Shown: positions 1 through 9,288 of the stretch, in pieces
Layout: every line of letters begins with the position of its first letter
Numbering within the stretch: position 1 is the stretch's first letter
NCBI GenBank assembly: GCA_009731375.1
Contig: BJOX01000316.1
Coordinates: 595,344-630,013 of the forward strand
DNA from: Paulinella micropora
Lineage: Eukaryota; Cercozoa; Imbricatea; Euglyphida
DNA: 34,670 nucleotides
Direction: 5' to 3'
The notes under the pieces: model-generated
What the model was told of the DNA's origin: nothing
Database searches by the model: none
What the model saw: the letters and a program-made list of their open reading frames with translations, nothing else
Made by a program: the position numbers and the translations under genes

Positions 1-9
1 CTCTCTCTC

Positions 10-60
<51 letters not shown>

Positions 61-72
61 GTCTCCCTCTCT

Positions 73-144
<72 letters not shown>

Positions 145-154
145 GACACACACA

Positions 155-186
<32 letters not shown>

Positions 187-187
187 G
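1..187. repeat. (CT)n followed by (CA)n dinucleotide arrays
   Basis: Nearly pure CT repeat to about 130, switching directly to CA repeat with a few CAGA interruptions up to about 186. The window opens inside the array, so its left limit is unknown. No coding content is credible. Confidence 0.95.
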
Positions 188-269
188 GGCAGTCGGCCTG
201 CTTGGTCGTGTCTATCGCGGCCTCATTCTCAGGCTTGTACTCCGAGGGGTGTTCACACCACCTACACAT

Positions 270-591
270 AGGTTATGCATGTATGTATGTATGTATGTGT
301 GTGTGTGTATGTATGTGTGTATGTGTGTGTGTGTGTGTTGTGTGTGTGGATGGATGGGTGGGTGGGTGGGAGGATGGATGGATGGATGGATGGATCGATG
401 GATGGATGGATGGATGGGATGGGATGGGATGGGATGAGATGGATGGATGGATGGATGGATGGATGGAGGGATGGATGGATGGATGGAAGGATGGATGGAT
501 GGATGGATGGATGGGTGGGTGGATGGATGGATGGATGGATATACATTTTGGTGTGTATGTATGTATGTATGTATGTATGTATGTATGTATG

Positions 592-622
<31 letters not shown>

Positions 623-1092
623 ATGTATGTATGCATGCATGCATGCATGTATGTATGTATGTATGTATGCATGTATGTATGTATGTATGTATGTATCTAT
701 GTATGTATGTATGTATGTATGTATGGTATGGTACGTATGGTATGTATGGTATGTATGGTATGGTATGTATGGTATGTATGGTATGTATGATATGGTATGT
801 ATGGTAAGTATGGTAAGTATGGTATGTATAGTAAGTATGGTATGTATGGTATGTATGGTATGTATGGTATGTGGTATGTGTGGTATGTATGGCAAGAACG
901 GTATGTATGGTATGTATGGTATGTGGCAAGAATGGCATGTATGGTATGTATGGCAAGAATGGTATGTATGGTATGTATGGTGTGTATGGTATGTATGGTA
1001 TGTATAGTATTTATTGTATAGTATGTTTAGCATGTAAGTATGTATGGTAGGTGTGTATGGTTGTATGGTGTATGCTATGTTGGCATGTATGG
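270..1092. repeat. Compound microsatellite: TATG, GT, GGAT/GGGT, then a 9-bp GGTATGTAT minisatellite
   Basis: Four blocks follow each other: GTAT/GT (about 270-343), GGAT with GGGT variants (344-541), TATG with a short TA/TG core (550-724), and a 9-bp repeat GGTATGTAT with variants such as GGCAAGAAT (725-1090). Open frames here (Cys-Met-Tyr-Val or Trp-Met-Asp-Gly repeats) are by-products of repeats whose period keeps all frames open. Confidence 0.95.
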
Positions 1093-2073
1093 TATACTTG
1101 ATCAGGTGCGGCGGCCGATATATTGGCTGTCTGACGCCAGGCATGCCAACGAAGACAAGCTGATGCACCTGATACACGTAGAGTTAGTTGGTCGAGAATT
1201 ATAGCCGGGGCTTCAACACATACATAACATGTCCGCAAGGTGCAGGCAACAATCAACTCCTTCTGATATACCAAACCATTCCGGACACAAAAATAACTAA
1301 GCAATACGCAAGCATGTCTTCTCACATTTATACAAGGCACCCCTGTCCAGGGGAAGTAAGTCTAGGGGACCCACGACAACAACAGGAAACATATGCAATC
1401 GCCGTAATATAAAAAATCATCAAAATGACAGCAAAATCAGATCCCCGAGCACAGACTAGACTATTAAACAGTACTCTGAACCGCTCCTCGACAAACTCCA
1501 AATCCATGATAAAATCATCCAACTCCTTCAAAACAAAGAACTTCGTTGCCTTTATGCCTGCCTCGGATGCCGAATATTTGGCACTGTGAAGTCTTGGGGA
1601 AATCTTGCAAATATCTCTGGATTGCAACGCATTTTCCTTAAATTACAGACTCATTACAATGAAATATGGTGTTTAAAGAAACACAATACTAAAATACAGT
1701 TTCATGAAGCTTCATGAGCACTGCAACTGACGGAGAACTGGAATATAATATGCATGTATGTTTCAGGTACCGTAGAATGTCGGTTCATTCGCGTATTTCT
1801 CATTTCTCTTTCGTCTTAATTGCAACTAGGATAGCACATCACAAACATTCATTATAGCCATTTTATATCCTTACGCAACCTGCATCCGTCACTGGTCGTA
1901 AAGTAAGGAGGTGTTGTAGAATTTTCGTGGTACAGACGAATATCTACATGTATATCTATATATCATATCTTGTTTTGCTTCCATAAAAGAATAACTTCTT
2001 ATGTTTGATATATATTACATCTCATATATATTAGGTACATACGTACATTACAGTTACATACGTTGCATAACAT
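1093..2073. other. Unique sequence without a recognised gene
   Basis: Non-repetitive DNA between two microsatellite fields. Apart from the weak minus-strand open segment at 1328-1627 and AT-rich DNA from 1640 on, I see no gene, RNA or mobile-element signature. Confidence 0.6.
1328..1627 (-). CDS. Possible coding segment, unrecognised
   Basis: A minus-strand frame of about 99 codons has a composition more protein-like than its surroundings: mixed hydrophobic and charged residues, including a helix-like stretch rich in Phe, Leu, Glu and Asp. It has no ATG start and begins only at a TTG. An upstream TAA is followed by an AG that could be a splice acceptor, so it could be an internal exon. The last third, near 1328-1400, becomes Cys/Arg/Gly-rich and is probably not coding. 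No family is recognised. Chance opening is a serious alternative. Confidence 0.2.
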   Translation of the reverse strand: MQSRDICKISPRLHSAKYSASEAGIKATKFFVLKELDDFIMDLEFVEERFRVLFNSLVCARGSDFAVILMIFYITAIAYVSCCCRGSPRLTSPGQGCLV

Positions 2074-2139
2074 GCATGGATGGATACAATCATGTATTGT
2101 ATTCTAGCATGGATGGATACAATCATGTATTGTATTCTA
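2074..2139 (+). repeat. 33-bp tandem duplication carrying a splice-acceptor-like end
   Basis: Two adjacent identical 33-bp copies (2074-2106 and 2107-2139), each ending TTGTATTCTA followed by G. Each copy therefore ends in a TTCTAG that can serve as a 3' splice site just before the candidate exon at 2141. Confidence 0.85.
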
Positions 2140-2140
2140 G

Positions 2141-2208
2141 GTCGATATTAAAAATGAAGTTCGTGGTGAACGAGACCGGCGAACAGTTCAACACCATCGG
2201 CGAAATCT
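2141..2208 (+). CDS. Candidate short exon (unrecognised protein)
   Basis: A 68-nt segment lies between TTCTAG and GTGAGT. It has an open frame with an ATG at 2154 that reads [18 protein letters not shown], a well-mixed protein-like composition. The GTGAGT donor starts at 2209 and leaves one nucleotide of a codon. The candidate exon beginning at 3741 supplies the two missing nucleotides and stays open for 65 codons, so phase agrees across the 1.5-kb microsatellite. The ATG may be the real start or internal. No homologous family is recognised; the exon call rests on splice signals, composition and phase only. Confidence 0.4.
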
Positions 2209-2239
2209 GTGAGTCATTATCTTTATGTCCATATCTGTC

Positions 2240-2240
2240 C

Positions 2241-2325
<85 letters not shown>

Positions 2326-2358
2326 TTTTCTTTTCTTTTCTTTTCTTTTCTTTTCTTT

Positions 2359-2393
<35 letters not shown>

Positions 2394-2478
2394 CTCTCTC
2401 TACTATCTATCTATCTATCTACCTACCTACCTACCTACCTGCCTACCTACCTGCCTACCTACCTACCTACCTACCTAC

Positions 2479-2571
<93 letters not shown>

Positions 2572-2737
2572 CATCCATCCATCTATCTATCTATCTATCT
2601 ATCCATCCATCCATCCATCCATCCATCTATCTATCTATCTATCTATATATCTATCTATCTATCTATCTATCTATCTACCTATCTACCTACCTACCTACCT
2701 ACCTACCTACCTACCTACGTACCTACCTACCTACCTA

Positions 2738-2802
<65 letters not shown>

Positions 2803-2826
2803 TCTGTCTGTCTGTCTGTCTGTCTA

Positions 2827-2884
<58 letters not shown>

Positions 2885-2917
2885 GATCGATCGATCTATC
2901 GATCTATCGATCTATCG

Positions 2918-2989
<72 letters not shown>

Positions 2990-3010
2990 GTCTGTCTGTC
3001 TTTCTATCTT

Positions 3011-3079
<69 letters not shown>

Positions 3080-3090
3080 ATGTCTATCTG

Positions 3091-3133
<43 letters not shown>

Positions 3134-3164
3134 GTCTATCTATCTGTCTATCTATCTGTCTATA

Positions 3165-3211
<47 letters not shown>

Positions 3212-3365
3212 TCTATCTATTCTATCTATCTATCTATCTATCTATCTATATATCTATCTATCTATCTATCTATCTAATCTATCTAATCTATCTAATCTAT
3301 CTAATCTATCTAATGTCTAATCTGTCTAACCTATCTATCCTATCTATCCTATCTATCCTATCTTC

Positions 3366-3428
<63 letters not shown>

Positions 3429-3463
3429 ATCTATCTAATCTATCTAATCTCTATCCTATCTAT

Positions 3464-3502
<39 letters not shown>

Positions 3503-3519
3503 CCTTTCTTTCTACCTAC

Positions 3520-3589
<70 letters not shown>

Positions 3590-3723
3590 GTCTGTCTTTC
3601 TATCTTTCTATCTATCTATCTATCTATCTATCTATGTGTCTGTCTATCTATCTATCTATCTTTCTATCTTTCTATCTTTCTATCTGTCTATCTGTCTATC
3701 TATCTATCTATCTATCTATCTAT
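2240..3723. repeat. 1.5-kb compound tetranucleotide array (CTTT, TTTTC, CTAT, CTAC, CTGT, CCAT, ATCG)
   Basis: Starts as (CTTT)n, passes through TTTTC pentamers, then is mostly (CTAT)n with embedded blocks of CTAC, CTGT, CATC, ATCG and CTAAT variants. All three forward frames are open for more than 1 kb as Tyr-Leu-Ser-Ile repeats, which is an artefact of a tetramer without stop codons. If the flanking exons are real, the array fills the intron 2209-3740. Confidence 0.95.
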
Positions 3724-3740
3724 CAAACCCCTTGGAGAAG

Positions 3741-3940
3741 ATTTTGCTCATGTCCACCCTTACGAAGATCCTTCGAGCTTCCTCGAAAAGAAGAGTCCAA
3801 AAGTGCACGTCCATCCGGACTATAAGTCACAACCCGGCATTGTCAACCCGGATTCCACCCACAGTGTTGACGCCGAGACATACTCTCATTTCGTCCAAGA
3901 AGTGCCCCGAAAGAACCAATCGAAAGAAGAAAGCACCTGA
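3741..3940 (+). CDS. Candidate terminal exon (unrecognised protein)
   Basis: After GGAGAAG an open frame of 65 codons runs to a TGA at 3938-3940. The predicted peptide is hydrophilic and rich in Pro, His, Ser, Lys and Glu (for example HVHPYEDPSSFLEKKSPK), unlike the low-complexity translations around it. Phase matches the donor at 2209. The acceptor is weak because the upstream sequence is the CTAT array rather than a clean polypyrimidine tract. Other forward frames are open here too, and one continues to 3977. No family is recognised. Confidence 0.4.
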
Positions 3941-4353
3941 TTTTGCCATCAACACCAAGCGTATGGAAAGACATTGAAGAAGAACTCCAATCCGCCCTCC
4001 CTCTCATCCTCCCCTTATCTCTCATCCTGCATTCCGTCATAGCCGTCCAGTGTTGCATAGCCCGGGCTAGGTCCCTTCGGGGGTTTAGGCCTTTACACAA
4101 TGTCATCATTGTAGCTTGCGCAAGCTTACGGTGCTCAAAACACTTGGACTAACGGCTTCCTTTTCTTTCTCTTCTTCCTTATCCTCCCACTCTCCATTCC
4201 TAGATTGCCTTTTTCTTCAACGTCCTTCCTCCTCTTCTTTTTCCAGAACACAGTCTACCCGTGATTCCCATCCCGGACACATGCACAGTACACAAATTAT
4301 TGTTTGATGTGAAACTGCGTTCCTTTGCAAGGACTACATTCCTTTGCGACATC
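3941..4353 (+). other. Unique spacer with clustered hairpins; no gene recognised
   Basis: Pyrimidine-rich unique DNA. Its notable content is a run of four adjacent hairpin-forming sequences at 4060-4126. Short open frames here lack protein-like features beyond the first 15 or so codons. Confidence 0.5.
4060..4126. other. Cluster of four hairpins/palindromes
   Basis: In order: palindrome GCCCGGGC (4060-4067); TCCC-TTCG-GGGG, a short stem closed by a TTCG loop (4072-4083); ACAATG-TCAT-CATTGT (4097-4112); and the 14-bp perfect palindrome AGCTTGCGCAAGCT (4113-4126). The last two abut. It could be the 3' end of a small mobile element or a structured RNA. Confidence 0.5.
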
Positions 4354-4355
4354 TC

Positions 4356-4436
<81 letters not shown>

Positions 4437-4510
4437 ATCTATCTAATCTATCTAATCTATCTAATCTGTCTAATCTGTCTAATCTGTCTATCCTATCTAT
4501 CCTATCTATC

Positions 4511-4549
<39 letters not shown>

Positions 4550-4651
4550 ATCTATCTAATCTATCTAACCTATCTAATCTATCCTATCTATTTATCTATT
4601 TATCTATCTATCTATCTATCTATATATCTTTCTACCTACCTACCTACCTAC

Positions 4652-4710
<59 letters not shown>

Positions 4711-4751
4711 CCTATCTATCTACCAACCTACCTACCTACCTACCTACCTAC

Positions 4752-4804
<53 letters not shown>
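4354..4804. repeat. (CTAT)n compound array
   Basis: About 450 bp of CTAT repeats with internal CTAAT, CTGT, CTAC and CCTAT variants. It repeats the pattern of the larger array at 2240-3723, including the pentameric CTAAT blocks. Confidence 0.95.
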
Positions 4805-4815
4805 GTTTTATGTAG

Positions 4816-4866
4816 GTGAGAAGATGGGAGTAAAGTCCTCTCGACACTGGAGGGTTTTCGAGGAAG
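4816..4866 (+). CDS. Candidate 51-nt exon (unrecognised)
   Basis: TTTTATGTAG (4806-4815) precedes and GTATGAGT follows. Between them is a frame of [16 protein letters not shown]. Entry and exit phases are equal (51 nt is 17 codons), so the exon could be skipped without a frameshift. Microsatellites lie on both sides. Very short; support is only the splice signals and the composition. Confidence 0.25.
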
Positions 4867-4871
4867 GTATG

Positions 4872-4873
4872 AG

Positions 4874-4911
<38 letters not shown>

Positions 4912-5156
4912 TGTATGTATATGTATATGTATATGTATATACATATATATATGTATATATAATATATTTGTATATACATATATACATATATAGATATAGA
5001 TATAGATATAGATATTATATATATATAATATGTATTTATACATACATATATATGTATGATTACATTTTATTTATTTATTTATTTTTATTTATTTATTTAT
5101 TTATGTATTTAGGTATTTATTTATTTATTTATTTATTTATTTATTTGTTTACTTGT
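4872..5156. repeat. TA/TATG/TAGA repeats, then (ATTT)n
   Basis: AT-rich compound array: TA and TATG (4872-4985), a TAGATA hexamer stretch (4986-5015), more TA/CATA, then ATTT tetramers from about 5066 to 5150. Confidence 0.95.
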
Positions 5157-5680
5157 TGTTGTTGTTGTTGTTGTTGATGATGATGATGATGATGATGTTG
5201 TCATCGTTGTCATTTGCCGTTGTCTTTATTACATTATTGTTGTTGCTGATGTCGTCCTCGTCCTCCTCCTCGTCGTCGTTGTTGTTGCCGTTGTTGTCGT
5301 CGTTGAAGAAGAAGAAGAAGAAGAAGAAGAAGAAGAACAACAACAACAACGATACCACCACCACCACCAACCACAACAACAAATAACAACAACAACGGGG
5401 CGACAATGGCAGCGGTGAGTCGTTGTCGTCATCGTCGTCGTCATCTCGTCGTTGCGGCTGCCGTCGCCTTCGTCCTCGTTGCCGTCGTCGCCGTTGTTGA
5501 TGTTGTTGTTGTTTTTGTCGTCGTTGTCGTCATCGTCAGCATCATAATTGCTGCTGCTGTTGTTTGTTTTTTGTTGTTGTTTGTTGTTGGTTGTTGTTGT
5601 TGTTGTTGTTGTTGTTGCTGCTGCTGCTGCTGCTGCTGTTGTTGTTGTGTGTGTTACTATTATTATTATTATTATTATTA

Positions 5681-5737
<57 letters not shown>

Positions 5738-5740
5738 CAT
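5157..5740. repeat. Triplet-rich field: GTT, GAT, CGT, GAA, CAA, TGC, ATT
   Basis: A succession of imperfect trinucleotide arrays: GTT and GAT (5157-5200), mixed GTT/CGT/CCT, GAA (5306-5336), CAA/CCA (5337-5395), mixed CGT/GTT (5406-5620), TGC (5615-5640) and ATT (5655-5737). Every frame on both strands is open as homopolymer-like peptides, so none should be called as a gene. Confidence 0.95.
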
Positions 5741-6215
5741 CTGGGCCCTGTCGCCAGTTCGATTCCCGTCGGTGCCACCAGTATTTTCATTGAACATACC
5801 GGTCTATTTCTGGACCAGTATTTTCATTGAACATACCGGCCCGTCTGGAAGTGTTGGAACTGCCCTTGCGGGGGTGTCATTAGAGCNNNNNNNNNNNNNN
5901 NNNNNNNNNNNNNNNNNNNNNNNNNNNNNNNNNNNNNNNNNNNNNNNNNNNNNNNNNNNNNNNNNNNNNNNNNNNNNNNNNNNNNNNNNNNNNNNNNNNN
6001 NNNNNNNNNNNNNNNNNNNNNNNNNNNNNNNNNNNNNNNNNNNNNNNNNNNNNNNNNNNNNNNNNNNNNNNNNNNNNNNNNNNNNNNNNNNNNNNNNNTT
6101 GGAACTGCCTGTGCGGGGGTGTCATTAGAGCCTATCGTCAATTCTTCGTACTCCCCTCACGGGTGAGACGATGGAGGCGCATGTGCAGATTTGCATCAGC
6201 GATTGACAGAGAAGT
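5740..6215. repeat. Tandemly repeated unit interrupted by an assembly gap (N at 5887-6098)
   Basis: A segment beginning CCAGTATTTTCATTGAACAT occurs twice (from 5779 and again about 36 bp later). The segment starting TTGGAACTGCC and ending GTCATTAGAGC occurs on both sides of the 212-bp N run (about 5854-5886 and 6099-6131) with two differences. The gap is therefore probably a collapsed tandem array. Just before it lies AGTTCGATTCC (5757-5767), which resembles a tRNA/SINE B box. Confidence 0.7.
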
Positions 6216-6217
6216 AC

Positions 6218-6312
<95 letters not shown>
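6216..6312. repeat. (ATT)n array
   Basis: Pure ATT triplet run of about 95 bp between two unique modules. Confidence 0.95.
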
Positions 6313-6717
6313 GCCCAATGGCCTCAAGGCGTTAAACTGTGACGCCAACTCATAACCCTTTGGTGGTAGATGCTGGGGAGGAGGGTCGTTGCGCGCGCAA
6401 AAGATCTTAAACTCCGCATATGCTGGTTGATAGCCCAGGACCCAGCAGACACCAGATTGTTATGGGTGGGGTTTCGAGGCAGCTCTAGCAACCGCGCTTG
6501 GTGTATGCACTTGCACATTCGGTGACGTCTTGCAAGAGGTTGCTGGGACTGCGGAATAACCTCGGCTTAGTGCAGTCTTGCCCTCAGGAGCTCCATCGGT
6601 GGCCCCGATCATCAGGCGAGAGACTGACACGGGGGGGTGGAGGACCTCGAACAAGGGTATTGGAGGCTTATGTCCGTTGAGGATATGCCATTAGCTGCAT
6701 CAGTACGCCTCAGATAT
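6313..6717. other. Unclassified 400-bp GC-richer module between two (ATT)n arrays
   Basis: Unique sequence of higher GC than its flanks, bounded on both sides by ATT arrays. Short overlapping open frames occur on both strands but none looks like a protein. The arrangement, a non-repetitive body ending in a simple-repeat tail, recalls a retroposon 3' end, but no ORF or box motif confirms this. Confidence 0.4.
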
Positions 6718-6779
<62 letters not shown>

Positions 6780-7007
6780 GATTATTATTATGATTATTAT
6801 TATTATTATTATTATTATTGTAGTTGGTGTTGTTGTTGCTATGGTTATGTGTGTGATTATTATTATTATTATTATTATTATTATGGTTATTATTATTATT
6901 ATTATTATTATGATTGTCGTTGTTGTTGTTGTTGTTGTTGTTGTTTGTTGTTGTTGTTATTGTTATTATTATTATTGTTGTTGTTGTTGTTGTTTTTGTT
7001 TTTGTTT

Positions 7008-7047
<40 letters not shown>
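6718..7047. repeat. (ATT)n then (GTT)n arrays
   Basis: ATT repeats with GAT/GTT interruptions to about 6912, then GTT repeats with a GTTTTT block near 6993-7010. Low-complexity frames only. Confidence 0.95.
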
Positions 7048-7080
7048 CGCAAGGGCATGGCTGGGTCGGGCTGTTAAGCC

Positions 7081-7175
7081 TTACTCACTCACTTACTTAC
7101 TTACTTACTTACTTACTGACTTACTTACTTACTTACTTACTTACAACTTACATACTTACTTACTTACTTACTTAC
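7081..7175. repeat. (TTAC)n array
   Basis: Tetranucleotide TTAC/ACTT repeats with one short interruption near 7144. Confidence 0.95.
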
Positions 7176-7222
7176 CAGGCGGCTGCACTGCCGAGCTGGC
7201 TCAGGAGCTCAGCATTCAACCC

Positions 7223-7379
7223 TTCACTTGGAAGAAAGTTGACTAAAGATTTGTCCTTCACTTGGAAGAAAGTTGACTAAAGATTTGTCCTTGTCTAGGA
7301 AGAAAGTTGACTCAACGTTTGTCCTTGTCTAATCACATTCAACCCCTCACTTGGAAGAAGGTTGACTAGACCTTTGTCC
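7223..7379. repeat. 34-bp minisatellite, about four copies
   Basis: Unit beginning TTCACTTGGAAGAAAGTTGA and ending TTTGTCC. Copies lie at 7223-7256, 7257-7290 (identical) and 7291-7324 (diverged start TTGTCTAGG). A 22-bp spacer repeating the pre-array sequence CATTCAACCC follows, then a fourth copy at 7347-7379. Confidence 0.85.
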
Positions 7380-7461
7380 TTGTCTAATAAAATCATGTAC
7401 TGTGTTTCCAGCTTTCCAATGTCCATCGCTTCTATCTATCTATCTATCTATCTATCTATCC

Positions 7462-7493
<32 letters not shown>

Positions 7494-7812
7494 GAAGCAC
7501 AATCCTGTTCCCTCAGGGTGCCCTTTCTCGCTTGTTGAGCCCGGAATACAACCCACAGTGCTCTGTCGGTTTATACTAGATTGTCGAATAGTCTCGAAAC
7601 TCCATCTGCTTACTGGGCCCTCTGTAATGGAGGTGGGAGCTCGTTCTGCAAGGGGCGCTTTATGGAACGAGCCCTGGCCCCGCCTGGTACTAGGGAGCTT
7701 TTGGTATCGCCTGTATCAGTCCCTTCCGTGCAAATATCACGGCTTAGCTGGGCATCGGGTTAATACTTTACCCACAGACTTCCTTGGTTGACGAAATCAG
7801 AAGCTCCTTTTT
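7380..7812. other. Unique sequence with a short (TATC)n array; no gene recognised
   Basis: Holds a 60-bp TATC array (7431-7492), then about 320 bp of unique mid-GC DNA that runs into an assembly gap at 7813. Short frames are present but none is protein-like. Confidence 0.5.
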
Positions 7813-7965
7813 NNNNNNNNNNNNNNNNNNNNNNNNNNNNNNNNNNNNNNNNNNNNNNNNNNNNNNNNNNNNNNNNNCCTTTTTTTTTTCCCCCCCCCCC
7901 CCCCCCTTTTCTTCTTTCTTTTCTTCTTTCTTTCTTTCTTTCTTTCTTTCCTTTTTTTTCCGAAA
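7813..7965. repeat. Assembly gap (N 7813-7877) followed by poly-T/C tract
   Basis: 65 N, then homopolymer T and C runs and CTTT repeats. The homopolymer edge probably caused the gap. Confidence 0.9.
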
Positions 7966-8831
7966 TACTTTGACCTGTGTTTGCCTATCCTCCTGTCAAA
8001 GTGTCAATTTCAATGAAGATTTCATGATTTATAACAAGACAATTATGTGATCATTGAATGACTGGTGATCCATATAATAATATAATTTGGTGATCTCAGC
8101 ATTATGGAATTTATAATCATCAGTAACATGAGTATGAACAAAATTAACAATTAATGCTCGATTGCATATCACACTAACAGCATGATCAACTTGTGGAAGC
8201 AAAGCAATCATTCGAATCACTGGTGATACTAACAAATTGTTTGAGTAATGATCAGTATTGAGTATTAATGGTCCTGGGCACGACGTTAAGTTGCAGCTGA
8301 TGTTGGGCATGACCTTACATCGCGGCACACATTAATTTTCCATTTGGAAAAATGAAGTAACGGAACTCAAAATAGAAGTTAAACTTGAAGTATAAACTTG
8401 AAATATGTTTACATATATTTTTTGGACATTTTAAGCGTTGGTAAAATTAAGGAACTTTTTACGTAATGAGTTTTTAACATGTTTTCATTCTGTTTTTTGG
8501 TAGAAAGCTGGAATGTTGAATTGGTGCTATCAAGAATGATTGTCATTTTAACTTTTGAATTTGAATTTGAATTTAAGTGTTAACGGCAAAATGATCTGAA
8601 ACAAAAAAATTACAAGGTAAAAAAAATGTATAAGTATTACTGACTACATTCAAGAGAAAAAAAAAAGTTTTTAGATTTTGGTTGGAATTTCGATTTTGGT
8701 TGGAAATTCAAAATTTTCAAATTAACTTCTATATTCGTCCGCAAAATATCGTAAATTTTCGCGAAATGTTAGTTAAATTTGAAAATTTGATTTTTGCCTC
8801 AAAAATGAAAAACTAACACAAAAATGAAAAT
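7966..8831. other. AT-rich unique DNA; one weak minus-strand coding segment
   Basis: A minus-strand frame at 8029-8328 (99 codons, ATG at 8328) has a moderately protein-like composition, including two Cys and several Asp/His. It has no recognisable domain, no homologous copy in the window and no splice context I can defend. The remainder is A/T-rich with several near-repeats of AAATTT and TTGAATTTGAATT. Confidence 0.3.
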
Positions 8832-8881
8832 CTGACACAAAAACTAAAAACTAATTTTTTTTTTCTTTTGAATGTCGTCAG
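8832..8881 (+). repeat. Direct repeat, left copy (partner at 11129-11177)
   Basis: Begins CTGACACAAAAACTAAAAAC and ends TTGAATGTCGTCAG. A similar sequence with the same order of A-runs, T-run and TTGAATGTCG lies 2.3 kb downstream at 11129. The solo-LTR-like insertion starts 3 bp after this copy. Confidence 0.65.
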
Positions 8882-8883
8882 TA

Positions 8884-9120
8884 TGTAATGCCCCCAACGA
8901 TAGCTCGTAAAAAGTCGGTAATACAACCAAACACAGTCCTCAAGAATGAGAATGATGTCTCGTTGTATTAGCTCAGTGAAGCCAAAAAGGAAAGCGGCAA
9001 CAGACCAGGAATAAAATGGCATCAGGTCCAATCCGGACAAATAAGACTGAAAAACAAGCTGGTGCACCTGTCACCAGGAAAAGGTATTTTTTACCTGCTA
9101 TCCGGGGGGTGATGCCTACA
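8884..9120 (+). mobile_element. 237-bp solo-LTR-like insertion with 4-bp target duplication
   Basis: Starts TGTAATGCCC and ends GATGCCTACA, so it has the TG...CA ends of an LTR. It is flanked by AGTA on both sides (8880-8883 and 9121-9124). Its sequence is nearly identical, in reverse orientation, to about 235 bp at 29315-29548, which forms one end of the LTR shared by retroelements A and B. The related sequence at 11129-11195 reads through this position without the insertion and behaves as an empty site. The long LTR continues for another ~266 bp that is missing here, so this is either a short LTR variant or an internally truncated copy. Confidence 0.75.
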
Positions 9121-9288
9121 AGTAATATATTTTTTTTTGTGTGCGCACTAATATAGGTGTTGATATTTGATAATTGACCATGATTTTTTTTGAAAGCAAT
9201 AAATACGTTTTATACAGAGATTCCTGAATTTTTTTTAGCTTTTTCACTATTTTTTTAGAAAAAAATCCTGGGAACTGAGTCATTTTTT

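Noticed and set aside
202-1021. Cys-Met-Tyr-Val, Trp-Met-Asp-Gly and His-Thr-Tyr repeat proteins
   Set aside because: By-products of TATG and GGAT arrays, open on both strands.
2001-3429. Very long open frames of Tyr-Leu-Ser-Ile repeats
   Set aside because: All three forward frames are open at once because the CTAT tetramer contains no stop in any frame; there is no non-repeat protein content.
5749-5790. Complete tRNA gene
   Set aside because: Only a T-arm-like and CCA-like segment exists; no anticodon arm or A box can be folded upstream.
8813-9067. 84-codon minus frame that recurs at 29365-29568
   Set aside because: It lies inside the repeated LTR segment; conservation reflects DNA identity of LTR copies, and both ends of the frame run into different flanking DNA.
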